From Chryseobacterium endalhagicum (GTDB taxonomy: Bacteria; Bacteroidota; Bacteroidia; Flavobacteriales; Weeksellaceae), in NCBI RefSeq assembly GCF_016745235.1, contig NZ_JAELVM010000003.1, positions 1-64,000 on the forward strand: a stretch of 64,000 nucleotides of DNA. The letters run 5' to 3'. Under the pieces are notes generated by a model that worked only from the letters and a program-made list of their open reading frames with translations, was not told the origin of the DNA and did no database searches. Position 1 is the first letter of the stretch, and each line of letters begins with the position of its first letter. The position numbers and the translations under genes are program-made. Positions 8,131 to 17,269 of the stretch are shown here, piece after piece.

Positions 8131-8527
8131 AAAATGTTTTTAAATATAAATTTTAGAGCCAGGCTTATCATTTGACAGAATAGTTGTCTCTTTATTTCTT
8201 TGTGCAAAATTATCCTACCCGTTTTAGATGAGAAATAGTGGAAATCCATCATTTTTCAGGCTTAAAAAAGCGCAGATACTATTTATATTTTATGGCTATT
8301 GAATTGTATAAAGTTGTATCGGGAATGATAAAAATTTTTCATTATGCCAGCTGCATGGTAAGCAAAGAATAAATTATAATCCCTTTAAGTAATATATTAG
8401 ACCAAGATGAAAGAGTATTTTCACAGTAAAAAAACCAGAAATCATAGTTATAAAATTGATTATTTCTAATTTTATATTTAACTTTAGAATTTCAGCCAAG
8501 TACTGAATTGATTTAAATAACACAATA
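8131..8527. other. 397-base divergent promoter region
   Basis: The gap separates the surface-protein operon from the LuxR-type gene. On the minus strand a -7-like TAATTTTG lies at 8215-8222, about 85 bases before the operon start, but no good -33 TTG is seen. A 20-codon ORF at 8407-8469 is unlikely to be a gene. Confidence 0.45.
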
Positions 8528-9325
8528 ATGGAAATACTAAAATCCACCAATCCTTATCAATTTATTGATCCAAAAAGAGCTGTTTTCCCTAAAGAATATG
8601 GTATTGACGATCTGCATGTATTTTTCCCTTTTATAGAGAGTATTAATACATTTGCCATAGGTCAGTTTTTCTGGTATATTTCAGATAATAAAGATTCTAA
8701 AGTACATATGGTCAGCAATAATGTAGAATCACTTACTCCTTTTACCAAAGAGCAATGGCTTTCGGCTTCAGGCAACTTTTTTATCGATTTATTTCACCCT
8801 CATGATCAGCAATATCTGTTAAGAGCATTTGCTTATTCTGCAAGCGTACTTTTAAATACTGACGAAATAAACCGCAATAGTCTGACATTTAATTTCTACG
8901 GAAGAATGTTGAATGAAAAAAAGGAATACCGCTGGATCATGCTGACTGCGCCCCATAATCTTATCAACTCTTATAATGAAGTAGAAATGTCATTACTTGT
9001 TATTTATGATTTATCCCATTTAAAAATCAGCAGCATGCCTGTGCTTTCCATAATGAATTTCAATAATAAGGAAATTCAATACTTTAAGCATGCTGATCAG
9101 CAAATGTTGGAAATACATCCTGAATTACCACAGCTTACCAAGCGCGAAAAAGAAATATTAATATTGATAGCAAAAGGCTATAATACTCCTGAAATTGCTA
9201 AAATACTTTTTATATCATACAGCACTGTGGAAAATCACAAAAGCAACCTTAGACGTAAAACAAATACAAAAACGGCAGCAGAACTAATTGCTTTTACGAT
9301 AAAATATAATCTGATTTTTGTTTAG
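8528..9325 (+). CDS. LuxR-family transcriptional regulator
   Basis: The 265-residue protein has a PAS-like N-terminal sensor region (about 30-175) and a C-terminal LuxR/GerE HTH (about 203-262). The HTH contains LTKREKEILILIAKGYNTPEIA and SYSTVENHKSNLRRK, all hallmarks of the family. It has no receiver-domain aspartate, so it is not a standard response regulator. It diverges from the three-gene surface-protein run and is the obvious candidate to control it. The ligand is unknown. The fold assignment from the HTH is firm; the PAS call is tentative. Confidence 0.82.
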   Translation: MEILKSTNPYQFIDPKRAVFPKEYGIDDLHVFFPFIESINTFAIGQFFWYISDNKDSKVHMVSNNVESLTPFTKEQWLSASGNFFIDLFHPHDQQYLLRAFAYSASVLLNTDEINRNSLTFNFYGRMLNEKKEYRWIMLTAPHNLINSYNEVEMSLLVIYDLSHLKISSMPVLSIMNFNNKEIQYFKHADQQMLEIHPELPQLTKREKEILILIAKGYNTPEIAKILFISYSTVENHKSNLRRKTNTKTAAELIAFTIKYNLIFV

Positions 9326-9406
9326 TAAACATCATCCATTGGGGCTATTTTCATCTGAAAAAAGATTGAACTTTCAACCTTAAGAAGTCAATGAAGTTTT
9401 CGGCTT

Positions 9407-11437
9407 TTAAAACTGCGCTTTAATGCCCAATACAAAATTTCTTTTTGCAGCAGGATTATAATACCGGTTTCCAAAGGCATTGATATCAAAGCCTGATACA
9501 TAATCCTCATTGTAAAGATTCTGAATCTGCAGATATAGGTTCAGTCTTGTTTTATCAACATCAACCGGAAACCTGAACTGGATATTTCCGATCAGAGATG
9601 GATCGGACCAGACAGAATTGGCATCATTTAAAGGGATTTTTGAAGTATAGAAATGAGAATAGTCAACAGACAGCTTTTTGAAAAAAGTAAAATTCACTAA
9701 GCTGTTAAGCGTTGTTCCGGGAACTCCAGTCAGATCATTCCCGGAGAAATCATTTTCATTCTGCCGGTAGTTTTGGAATTTAAATTTGTAAAAAGCCCCT
9801 GAAAACCGGAATTTTATTTTGCTGAAAAAGTTATTTTTCAAATCAAATTCATTCGTTTCCAGAAGAACTTCCAACCCTTTCTGAACTGTTTCGCCTGCAT
9901 TGACAAAATATTCCTGTCCGGAGTCATTTTGCCTTCTCACAATGGCATCTTTCATCCGGAAATCAAAATAACTCCCTTCTATAAAAATATAATTTCCGAA
10001 CTGTTTTCTAATGCCTGCTTCTTTATTCCACCCAAATTCAGGACCCAGGTTACGGTTAAATTCCTGGGTGGACGACCGTATTTCTTCATTGGTGGGAGCA
10101 GAATTGCCCTTCCCGATCTTTCCTCTGACTGAAAAACCTTTTGCCAAAACGTAAGTCAGTCCAAAGTTTGGAAGCCATTGGTTTTTAAACACTACTCTGC
10201 CGCTCTCTGACTGTGGATAAACCCGATCCCACTGATATGAATTTGAATTAAGACTGATCGAAATATCCGTAAAAAGTTGAGTATTAATATTTAATTTCTG
10301 TGACAGAAAATAGAAACCTGAAGTATTTTTTATCCGGTCAAAATTTTGAGGACTGCCTGCATATCCCTTGTTGTTATCATAGTTTTTCACCAATATATCA
10401 TTGATACCACCCTCAAAGCCAAACCGGTAAGCTAAGGAAATCTTATCCCAGTTTTTCTTATAATTCAAATGGGTCCGTAATGCCAGATTCTTTTCAAAAC
10501 GGTTCTCAAAATTGGTAATAAACGGATTCTGAAAGTCAACGTATGAACCCTGAACCAAAATAAAATGGGAAAACTCCCGGTTAAAATGATATTCATTTGA
10601 AAGTCCTGCTAAAACCATTTTATTGCGGATTCCTGCATTTTGCTCTAGGGCACCAGGCAGCGCAGCAGTTCGCGGCCTTGCCTGTTTTCTATCAGCCTGC
10701 ATTTGTTCAAAAGTCAATCCGCCGGGTGTCTGATAGTCCAGATCAGTATACATGACCATAGCCGTGAGTAATCCTTTTTCTGAATACTGAAAATGATCTT
10801 TGATAAAGACCTGCTTCCGCTGTATTTCAGACTGCTGTCTGTAAGAATCTGTCTGATAATAATTCTGAAAGATTTCCACGAAATGTTTCCCGATCTGTTT
10901 TGACACATCAAAACTCTGATTAAAAGTCCCATAACTCCCTATGGAAAGATGGGCAGAAAGGTTTTCCGAATCTTTGGTTTTAAGAAGAACAGTACCACCC
11001 GTCACGGCTCCGTAGTCACCGCTTTCCGGTCCTTTATAAATTTCCATCCGGTCGATCAGTTCAGGAGAAATCACATTGAAATAAGTATTTCCCGAAGCAT
11101 CCGATACAATAAAATCATCCAGATAAACTTTTACATTGCGAACGCCAAAAGGCGATCTCAACGTGCTTCCGCGAAGGGATAGCCTGTAACTTCCGGGAGA
11201 GCGCTCTTCCATCCTTACACCTGCTGTCTGATTTATAGATTCCAGCATTCGTTCGGGTGTATTCTGATTGATAAGATTTTCAGAGACCACGGAAACAGAT
11301 TTTGTGGAAGCAATAAAGTTTGCCGGTTTTTTGTAAGCATCTATCTTAATTTCTGCTATAAAGGTTGCTGAATCTCCCTTTTGAGAAAATAAAACTGAGG
11401 AACAACATGCAGAGAGGAAAAGATAGATTTTTTTCAT
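9407..11437 (-). CDS. TonB-dependent outer-membrane receptor
   Basis: A start at 11437 gives a signal peptide (MKKIYLFLSACCSSVLFSQ); the frame extends to 11578 but those codons look non-coding. The mature protein has a plug domain (about 40-165: PERMLESINQTAGVRMEER, LRGSTLRSPFGVRNVKVYLDD, PELIDRMEIYKGPESGDYGA). A long beta-barrel follows, ending NRYYNPAAKRNFVLGIKAQF with a terminal aromatic residue, as is usual for outer-membrane barrels. At about 676 residues it fits siderophore or metal receptors. It has no SusD neighbour or CarboxypepD-type N-terminal extension, so it is not a SusC type. The substrate cannot be read from the sequence. It diverges from the terpene synthases across a 690-base gap. 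Confidence 0.88.
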   Translation of the reverse strand: MKKIYLFLSACCSSVLFSQKGDSATFIAEIKIDAYKKPANFIASTKSVSVVSENLINQNTPERMLESINQTAGVRMEERSPGSYRLSLRGSTLRSPFGVRNVKVYLDDFIVSDASGNTYFNVISPELIDRMEIYKGPESGDYGAVTGGTVLLKTKDSENLSAHLSIGSYGTFNQSFDVSKQIGKHFVEIFQNYYQTDSYRQQSEIQRKQVFIKDHFQYSEKGLLTAMVMYTDLDYQTPGGLTFEQMQADRKQARPRTAALPGALEQNAGIRNKMVLAGLSNEYHFNREFSHFILVQGSYVDFQNPFITNFENRFEKNLALRTHLNYKKNWDKISLAYRFGFEGGINDILVKNYDNNKGYAGSPQNFDRIKNTSGFYFLSQKLNINTQLFTDISISLNSNSYQWDRVYPQSESGRVVFKNQWLPNFGLTYVLAKGFSVRGKIGKGNSAPTNEEIRSSTQEFNRNLGPEFGWNKEAGIRKQFGNYIFIEGSYFDFRMKDAIVRRQNDSGQEYFVNAGETVQKGLEVLLETNEFDLKNNFFSKIKFRFSGAFYKFKFQNYRQNENDFSGNDLTGVPGTTLNSLVNFTFFKKLSVDYSHFYTSKIPLNDANSVWSDPSLIGNIQFRFPVDVDKTRLNLYLQIQNLYNEDYVSGFDINAFGNRYYNPAAKRNFVLGIKAQF

Positions 11438-12130
11438 TAAATAACAGCAAGCAAAAATTGTTCTTTTTATTTCTATTTCAGGTTGTTGGATTGATTTTTT
11501 TTGAATGCACATTGTAAAGCTTTCTATTTTTATCAAAATTGCAGCTGAAAACAGTGAAAAAATTTCATATAAAAACAAGAATTTCAGAATTTTATACTAG
11601 AATTTAAAAAATTAAATTCTCCTCAAACGATTATAAATACAAGGATAGTAACGCATCCTCACATAAAATATCAAACATATGTGAAATAAGTTAGATTATG
11701 TTAAATAATTTTCTAAATTAGTAGGACAAACTAAAACCATAAACATCAAATTACAACTATGAAAAATTTGTTCCCCTCAGGAATTGGAAAGTAATTCTGC
11801 TTTAATTCCCAAACACTATTCCTTTACAGGATAGCTGTCAATTTACGCAAAAAACCAGTCTCCCATTTAATACCATCCGTCTTCCCATTAATGAGCAGAT
11901 GATTAGCTTGGGATTAAACGGTCACGAAATTTTTTCCGGATGACTGGTTATACGATCTATCAAAAGGATACAATATAAGTTGAGCTCTTTTTTGCAGAGG
12001 CACTCCTCTATTAAGCTGCTTTTAATTTTATTACATCTTTTACAGGCTGTATGTGGCCCGCTTCATCATGTCCGGTCCGGGCCAGTTTTTACAGATACCC
12101 TTTTCCCTATGTGAAATTAAAACCATACCC
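11438..12130. other. 693-base divergent gap with an inverted repeat
   Basis: The gap between the TonB receptor and the terpene synthases has little coding potential. It holds the inverted repeat described at 11659-11684 and an 11-codon ORF at 11759-11794 (MKNLFPSGIGK). The long stretch before the first terpene synthase contains no clear TAnnTTTG promoter, so the transcription start is unresolved. Confidence 0.4.
11659..11684. promoter_or_regulatory. Candidate operator, TCACATA-N12-TATGTGA
   Basis: Two 7-base arms form an exact inverted repeat with a 12-base spacer in the gap between the TonB receptor and the terpene synthases. The geometry suits a dimeric regulator. No regulator gene is adjacent. 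Confidence 0.35.
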
Positions 12131-13129
12131 ATGAACACACTTGAACTCCTTAATAACCAATTTAAGTATCCTTTCCCAACCTTAAAGAACCCCAATGCAG
12201 ATCAGCTGCAGGAAATCACCGAAAACCTGTGGATAGACGGAGAATACCTTTGGCTTTATGAAAATAATCCCGATCTGCGGAAAAAGTATAAAAAAACCAA
12301 AACAGCTCACATTGCGGCTCAATGGTTTCCTACAGCTCCGGTGGAACGTTTTAAGCCCATCTGCAGATTAATGCTCTGGACTTTATATAATGATGATCTT
12401 TATGAAGAAAGTGAACCTCAGGATATTGAATATGTACGGTCGCAGTCCATTGCCATACTGAATGGTGAAATCAGTGCTGCGGAATCAACTATACCTTTAG
12501 GAGCCATGCTGAACTCGTTAAGACAGGAACTGCTTCAATTTATTCCCGAGGAATCTGTTTTCCGTTTCAGCCAGATGATCAACAGATATTTTATCGGGCT
12601 GGAAACGGAACTGAAGTATAAGAAAAATAAAACCTATCCAACCATTACGGAATGCATTGCTTTAAGGGAAGATTCTATCTGCCTGTATCCTTTTCTTCAG
12701 CTTACGGAAGTGGAAACCGGCGTTGTCCTGCCTCCGGAAATCCATGAACATCCTGTAATCTGCCGTCTTCAGGCGCTGGCCTGTCATCTGGTCACTTATT
12801 TCAATGAAGTACAGTCGGTTGCGAAAGATGAAGCCACAGGAAGTATTTACTACAATATCGTGAAAGTAATTCAGAACGAGCATCAGATTTCTCTGGAAGA
12901 AGCATGTCTTGAGGATTTGCGTCTGCATAATGAAGACCTGAAAGAATTCGTAGCACTACAGGCCTCACTCCCCGATTTCGGGATCTGGCAGGAAGCGGTT
13001 GTCAACTGGGTACACTACATGAGTATGGTCCTCAGCGGCTGGAAAAATATTTCTACAAAGCTGGCGCGCTACAATGCTATGGAATTTCCCAATGCTGCTG
13101 AGCTCCGGGAAAAACTGAATCAAATATAA
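12131..13129 (+). CDS. Class I terpene synthase, first of tandem pair
   Basis: The frame opens at 12053, but the start at 12131 (MNTLELLNNQF) gives a normal 332-residue family length and aligns with the next gene. The Asp-rich metal motif is D88-D89-L-Y-E92. The pyrophosphate-sensing Arg is R179, exactly 46 residues before the NSE-like motif N225-E-V-Q-S229-V-A-K-D233, and the C-terminal RY pair is at 312-313. These are the elements of bacterial class I terpene cyclases, which ionise a prenyl diphosphate and cyclise it. The NSE motif differs from the consensus: E at the second position and D where the final Glu is expected. The product is unknown. No prenyl transferase or P450 gene is adjacent. 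It is a clear paralogue of 13169-14155. Confidence 0.85.
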   Translation: MNTLELLNNQFKYPFPTLKNPNADQLQEITENLWIDGEYLWLYENNPDLRKKYKKTKTAHIAAQWFPTAPVERFKPICRLMLWTLYNDDLYEESEPQDIEYVRSQSIAILNGEISAAESTIPLGAMLNSLRQELLQFIPEESVFRFSQMINRYFIGLETELKYKKNKTYPTITECIALREDSICLYPFLQLTEVETGVVLPPEIHEHPVICRLQALACHLVTYFNEVQSVAKDEATGSIYYNIVKVIQNEHQISLEEACLEDLRLHNEDLKEFVALQASLPDFGIWQEAVVNWVHYMSMVLSGWKNISTKLARYNAMEFPNAAELREKLNQI

Positions 13130-13168
13130 AAGGATTTATCACTACAAAAAACTTAAATATTAAACCAT

Positions 13169-14155
13169 ATGAGACCAGAAGACTATCATTCAAAAGATTA
13201 TCTGCCGCTCGGCCATTATCCCTGGCCTGACCTTATCAACCCACATGCTGAACAGATGGGAAAAGATATGGATGGCTGGATTGATAACGACTACACATTC
13301 CTGACTGAAAAACAGCGCACCATCTATAAGAAAATGAGACTGCATATGTGTACAGCGCGTATGTGGCCAGATCTGACTTATGAACAGAGCATTCCCTGCA
13401 ACAGATTTATGCTCCAGTATGTTGCGCTTGATGATCAGGTGGAAAATTCGTCGCTGGAGGAAATCCAGCAGTTACGGATTCGCTGTGTGGATATTCTCAA
13501 AGGGGCTGAACCCAGAGCGGATGAAAATGCACTTTATCAGCATATGGCCCTGATCCGGGATGAATTCCGTGCTTTGATGCCGGACATGTGGGTTGAACGT
13601 TTTATCTATTATTTCTATCAATCTTTCAGATATGGAATTGAATTGGAATATCCTTATAAAATAGCACAGCGTCCGCCTTCCCTTACCCTTTTCAAAACGA
13701 TCCGTGAGTATTCTGTTCTGATGCGCCCTTATCTGATCTTTGGGGAAATTGAATCGGGCCTGGTGCTTCCTGAACCTATTTTTGAGCATATTGTCGTACA
13801 GAAAATGATTTCCCATATGACCCTGGTTGTTGCGTGGCAAAATGATATTCATTCTCTGCCAAAAGAAATGGCAAAGGGAACTGAAGTTTTTAACCTGGTT
13901 TTTGTATTGCAGCAGGAATATAATCTTTCGCTGGAGGATGCGTGTTCGCAGGCATTCCGGATCCATAATGAAGAACTGGCCAAGCTACTCGCCCTGCATG
14001 CTGAATACCGGGAATTCGGCGAATATCAGGAGCATGTAGACCGATTCGTATATTATGCAGGAGTGGGACTTCAGGGCGTGAATTCTTTTTATCTGGAAAC
14101 CGAAAGGTACCGGCACGGAGGTGTTGGTTTTGCCTGGCCGGAAATGAATAAATAA
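13169..14155 (+). CDS. Class I terpene synthase, second of tandem pair
   Basis: The 328-residue protein carries all class I cyclase elements: D88-D89-Q-V-E92 (DDxxE), R179 as pyrophosphate sensor, a canonical NSE motif N225-D-I-H-S229-L-P-K-E233, and an RY pair at 313-314. Key residues fall at the same numbers as in the upstream paralogue, so the pair arose by tandem duplication. The gap between the two genes is 39 bases, which suggests one transcript. The substrate (probably geranyl or farnesyl diphosphate) and product cannot be deduced. Unlike the first copy, its metal motifs are fully standard, so this copy is the safer bet for activity. Confidence 0.88.
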   Translation: MRPEDYHSKDYLPLGHYPWPDLINPHAEQMGKDMDGWIDNDYTFLTEKQRTIYKKMRLHMCTARMWPDLTYEQSIPCNRFMLQYVALDDQVENSSLEEIQQLRIRCVDILKGAEPRADENALYQHMALIRDEFRALMPDMWVERFIYYFYQSFRYGIELEYPYKIAQRPPSLTLFKTIREYSVLMRPYLIFGEIESGLVLPEPIFEHIVVQKMISHMTLVVAWQNDIHSLPKEMAKGTEVFNLVFVLQQEYNLSLEDACSQAFRIHNEELAKLLALHAEYREFGEYQEHVDRFVYYAGVGLQGVNSFYLETERYRHGGVGFAWPEMNK

Positions 14156-14335
14156 TATATGAATTCAAGAGTCTGATTATGAATTTAAAAAATGTTTCTT
14201 TTTGACAATATTTATGACCCTATGGAATAGTCATTGTTCAATTGATTTTATTAAATCCTGATTTCCTGGAAAAATTTAGTCTATTTGTTTAAATTTACCA
14301 TCCTATTATAATCAGATTGATAAAAAAATCAGAAC

Positions 14336-15079
14336 ATGGAATTTTCACCCTTCAACAATGTCATTAAGCTGTGTCTTCAGGGAATGAGCCTGGAAGAAAA
14401 CAACAAGCCGGACGAGGCAGCCGGGCTGTTTATGCAGGCCTGGGAAGAAGCAACAAATGATCACGAAAAATTTCTTGCTGCCCATTATGTTTCCCGGCAC
14501 CAAAAAACGGTTTCTGAAAAATTAAAATGGCTCGAAACCGCTTTGGAAAATGCCTTGAAGATCAATGATGATACTGTAAAGAGTGCCCTGCCTTCTCTGT
14601 ATGCCAACATCGCCCAATGCTATGAAGATTCTGGTAATGCGGAAAAGGCAAAAGAAAATTCTGAATTGGCATTAGAGTTAAAGAACAACCCTTCAGATAA
14701 AGGGCCTTTTTATCATGGTACGAAAGCAGATCTGCAGGTTGGCGATGTACTTACGGCGGGCGGAAATTCCAATTATAAGTCTGAATTCAAAATGAATCAT
14801 ATTTATTTTACGGCGCTGGTGAATGGTGCCGGACTTGCCGCTGCACTGGCAAAAGGCGATGGAAAGGAGCGTGTATATATTGTAGAGCCAACAGGAAATT
14901 ATGAAAATGATCCTAATCTGACCGATAAAAAATTCCCGGGTAACCCTACCCGATCCTACCGCTCCGAATCCCCTTTAAAAATCATTGGGGAAGCAGCAGA
15001 ATGGGTTCGTCCAGGAACGGAAGAGCTTCAGAAATTCCGTGAAAAGCTGGAGGATTCTAAAGGAGAAATTATAAATTAG
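14336..15079 (+). CDS. arr: TPR-fused rifamycin ADP-ribosyltransferase (Arr family)
   Basis: Residues 1-118 form a helical TPR-like domain (two or three repeats, including NIAQCYEDSGNAEKAKENSE). Residues 123-247 are an Arr domain, beginning DKGPFYHGTKADLQVGDVLT. The catalytic residues of Mycobacterium Arr (His19, Tyr49, Asp84) match H127, Y157 and D192 here with identical spacing (30 and 35). Arr enzymes inactivate rifamycins by moving ADP-ribose from NAD+ to the C23 hydroxyl. Classical Arr is about 140 residues, so the N-terminal domain is an addition. In databases the long form is sometimes labelled rRNA adenine methyltransferase, which the sequence does not support. The gene is followed by an AraC regulator 48 bases away. 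Activity on rifampicin is inferred; the native target may be different. Confidence 0.88.
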   Translation: MEFSPFNNVIKLCLQGMSLEENNKPDEAAGLFMQAWEEATNDHEKFLAAHYVSRHQKTVSEKLKWLETALENALKINDDTVKSALPSLYANIAQCYEDSGNAEKAKENSELALELKNNPSDKGPFYHGTKADLQVGDVLTAGGNSNYKSEFKMNHIYFTALVNGAGLAAALAKGDGKERVYIVEPTGNYENDPNLTDKKFPGNPTRSYRSESPLKIIGEAAEWVRPGTEELQKFREKLEDSKGEIIN

Positions 15080-15127
15080 TTAAATCATTAAATCCGGTTA
15101 AAGTTTTAAGATAAATTTAGGGGAATT

Positions 15128-15982
15128 ATGATCAACGATTATAAGAAATACGATCTGTTTGGAAAGCCATTGATACAAAAGCTTGCGCTTACCTCACCAT
15201 TCAGGTATGATTTTCCTGTTGCCGAGCAGGCCTGTTTTCTGTATGTTTTACAAGGTGAATTCCGATATAAAGCGGATAACGTGGAGGAAAATATTCCTGC
15301 GAACTATTCTTTATTTCTGAACTGCATTACCGCGGGAAAGCAGATCCATCATGCCCATTCTGACAGTACATGTGAGATCGTCATCGTTACTTTCTATCCG
15401 GATATTCTGAAGAAAATTTATGACCGGGAGCTGCCTGTATTGCTTCAGCCCCCTAAAAATACCATTTCAAACCAGTCCAATGAAAAAATAAACAACGATT
15501 TTCTCATTCAAAAGTATATTGAAGGCTTATTGTTTTACTTTGAAAATCCATCTTTGGTGAATGAAGATATCCTGGTTCTGAAATTGAAAGAAATTATCCT
15601 GCTGCTGTCCCAAACACAAAATGCGGAAGCGGTACAACTCATCCTGTCGCAGCTTTTTTCTCCTGCTGCTTATACTTTTAAACAGATCATTGAAGCCAAT
15701 CTTTTTTCCCAGTTAAGCCTTGAACAGCTGGCAGAGCAAAGTCATTTAAGTCTTTCTTCCTTCAAAAGAGAGTTTGCTAAATTATACAATGATACGCCAG
15801 CCAATTATATTAAAAATAAAAAGCTGGAAAAAGCCGCCGAACTTTTACTGGTTTCCGACCAGCGGATCACTGAAATTGCCTTCCATTGCGGCTTCAATGA
15901 CCTTGCTAATTTTACCAGAAGTTTCAGCGATAAATACCGCCGTACTCCCAGAGAATACCGTCAGAAATTAAGAAACAAGTAA
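15128..15982 (+). CDS. AraC-family transcriptional regulator
   Basis: The 284-residue protein has an N-terminal cupin-like sensing domain (about 1-150, with a histidine pair at QIHHAHSDST) and a C-terminal AraC double HTH (about 185-282). The HTH carries LSLEQLAEQSHLSLSSFKRE and the signature ITEIAFHCGFNDLANFTRSF followed by RRTPREYR. It lies between the Arr gene and a small membrane protein gene on the same strand. Small-molecule sensing is typical of the family; its inducer is unknown. Confidence 0.88.
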   Translation: MINDYKKYDLFGKPLIQKLALTSPFRYDFPVAEQACFLYVLQGEFRYKADNVEENIPANYSLFLNCITAGKQIHHAHSDSTCEIVIVTFYPDILKKIYDRELPVLLQPPKNTISNQSNEKINNDFLIQKYIEGLLFYFENPSLVNEDILVLKLKEIILLLSQTQNAEAVQLILSQLFSPAAYTFKQIIEANLFSQLSLEQLAEQSHLSLSSFKREFAKLYNDTPANYIKNKKLEKAAELLLVSDQRITEIAFHCGFNDLANFTRSFSDKYRRTPREYRQKLRNK

Positions 15983-16158
15983 CGTTTTATACTTATTTAA
16001 AGCGATTAAAAGCTACTTCTTTCATGGACGAGAATACCAAATAATTGAACTGATTCACAAAGTTAATCCCTTCTTTCTGTTGCAATTTTGCACTGTTCCT
16101 TCAGGAGATTCATATTTCCGCACAGGGAACAACGGATTATTTAACCTAAAAAATTATA

Positions 16159-16650
16159 ATGATGGGATTATCAAGCTTAGGAATTTTTCACACTATTATC
16201 GGCATCGCGGCGCTTGCGGGTGCATTGGCAGGTTTTATCAGATATGGTAAAATCAATTTGGGAACTGTATCGGGGAAACTCTATTTTTACGGTACACTTG
16301 TAACTTCATTAACATCACTGGGAATCTCAAAGCATGGAGGATTCAATCCGGGGCACGTTTTTTCCCTGTTTATCATTCTTTTGGTCGGCCTGGCCTATTT
16401 TCTCTATGCAAGAAAGAAAGGAAACACAAAAGCCCGGTATTTTGAGAACTTTTTGCTGTCTTTCAGCTTTTTTCTGTCGCTGGTGCCTACCGTCAATGAA
16501 ACATTTACCCGCGTTCCCATAGGACATCCGCTGGCTACAGGGATCAATGATCCGGTTATCGGCCAAACCCTGCTGGTTTTATTTATTCTTTTTATCGCAG
16601 GCTCTGTTTTTCAATTCATCAGCCAGAAGAGAGTGAAAAGTGAAGAGTGA
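16159..16650 (+). CDS. Small integral membrane protein
   Basis: The 163-residue protein has about four hydrophobic transmembrane segments (near 8-25, 40-55, 65-85, 95-112 and a last one near 135-155). A conserved-looking loop HGGFNPGHVF lies between the second and third. It resembles DUF2306-like membrane proteins, but the match is too loose for a firm family call. The gene follows the AraC regulator by 176 bases on the same strand, so it may be its target. Function is unknown. The start could be either of two adjacent ATG codons (16159 or 16162). Confidence 0.65.
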   Translation: MMGLSSLGIFHTIIGIAALAGALAGFIRYGKINLGTVSGKLYFYGTLVTSLTSLGISKHGGFNPGHVFSLFIILLVGLAYFLYARKKGNTKARYFENFLLSFSFFLSLVPTVNETFTRVPIGHPLATGINDPVIGQTLLVLFILFIAGSVFQFISQKRVKSEE

Positions 16651-16889
16651 AAATTTGAAAATATGACGGATCGTTGAATTTAACAGTCGGGGATCAACTG
16701 ATTAAAAGATCTCTTTTACTTATTTCTATGGCTTTTTCACTTACAGGGTGAAAGCAGACATCTACTAGATATTCATAAACACTTATGAAGTTTTTATTGA
16801 TTGCTGTGGTTATTATAAGCTACATTTAAATCACCAACAAGTGCAGAATCACCTGTACAGTATTAATAATAATCAAATAAAAGAAAGTT

Positions 16890-17243
16890 ATGAAAAATCT
16901 AGTAATTATTTTAGGAGTAGCATTGACGACCAGCTTCACTACTTCTTCAAAAAGTGTCAACTTAAATACTGAAATTACAGCCCCAACTGTAAAACCGCTA
17001 ATAGATTATACCTATTACAAAGTAACCCGTAAAACAGGTGTAGCTCCCCGTAATGCGGCGGAAGCAGATGAGTTGGCAGGTATGCCGGCTACTGCATACT
17101 TAGGGACCAGCGCCTGCCGTTCATGGTGGCTCAACAAACCTGTGGTAGCCGGACCGGGAGCTGTTACCTGGTCTTATTATTATTCTGCCAATGGAACCGT
17201 TACTACTTCAAGTATGTATTTTCTGATCGCCTGTCCTTTTTAA
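16890..17243 (+). CDS. Small exported protein next to GG-leader peptide
   Basis: This 117-residue protein has a signal peptide (about 1-20, MKNLVIILGVALTTSFTTSS). The mature part is rich in Ala, Thr and Tyr and includes SACRSWWLNKPVVAGPGAV and a C-terminal SMYFLIACPF. Two cysteines are present, which could form a disulfide. No domain is recognised. The gene lies only 26 bases before the double-glycine peptide gene, so the two are probably co-transcribed. The role could be a companion or immunity-type factor, but nothing in the sequence proves this. Confidence 0.6.
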   Translation: MKNLVIILGVALTTSFTTSSKSVNLNTEITAPTVKPLIDYTYYKVTRKTGVAPRNAAEADELAGMPATAYLGTSACRSWWLNKPVVAGPGAVTWSYYYSANGTVTTSSMYFLIACPF

Positions 17244-17269
17244 GACTCTCTTTAACTAAAAAATAAAGT

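Noticed and set aside
8407..8469. 20-codon ORF in the divergent region
   Set aside because: No recognisable composition or conserved context.
11759..11794. 11-codon ORF MKNLFPSGIGK before the terpene synthases
   Set aside because: Too short to support; no conserved context and nearly 340 bases before the next gene.
14336..15079. rRNA adenine methyltransferase label for the TPR-Arr protein
   Set aside because: No methyltransferase motifs (such as a SAM-binding GxGxG); the Arr catalytic residues fit exactly.
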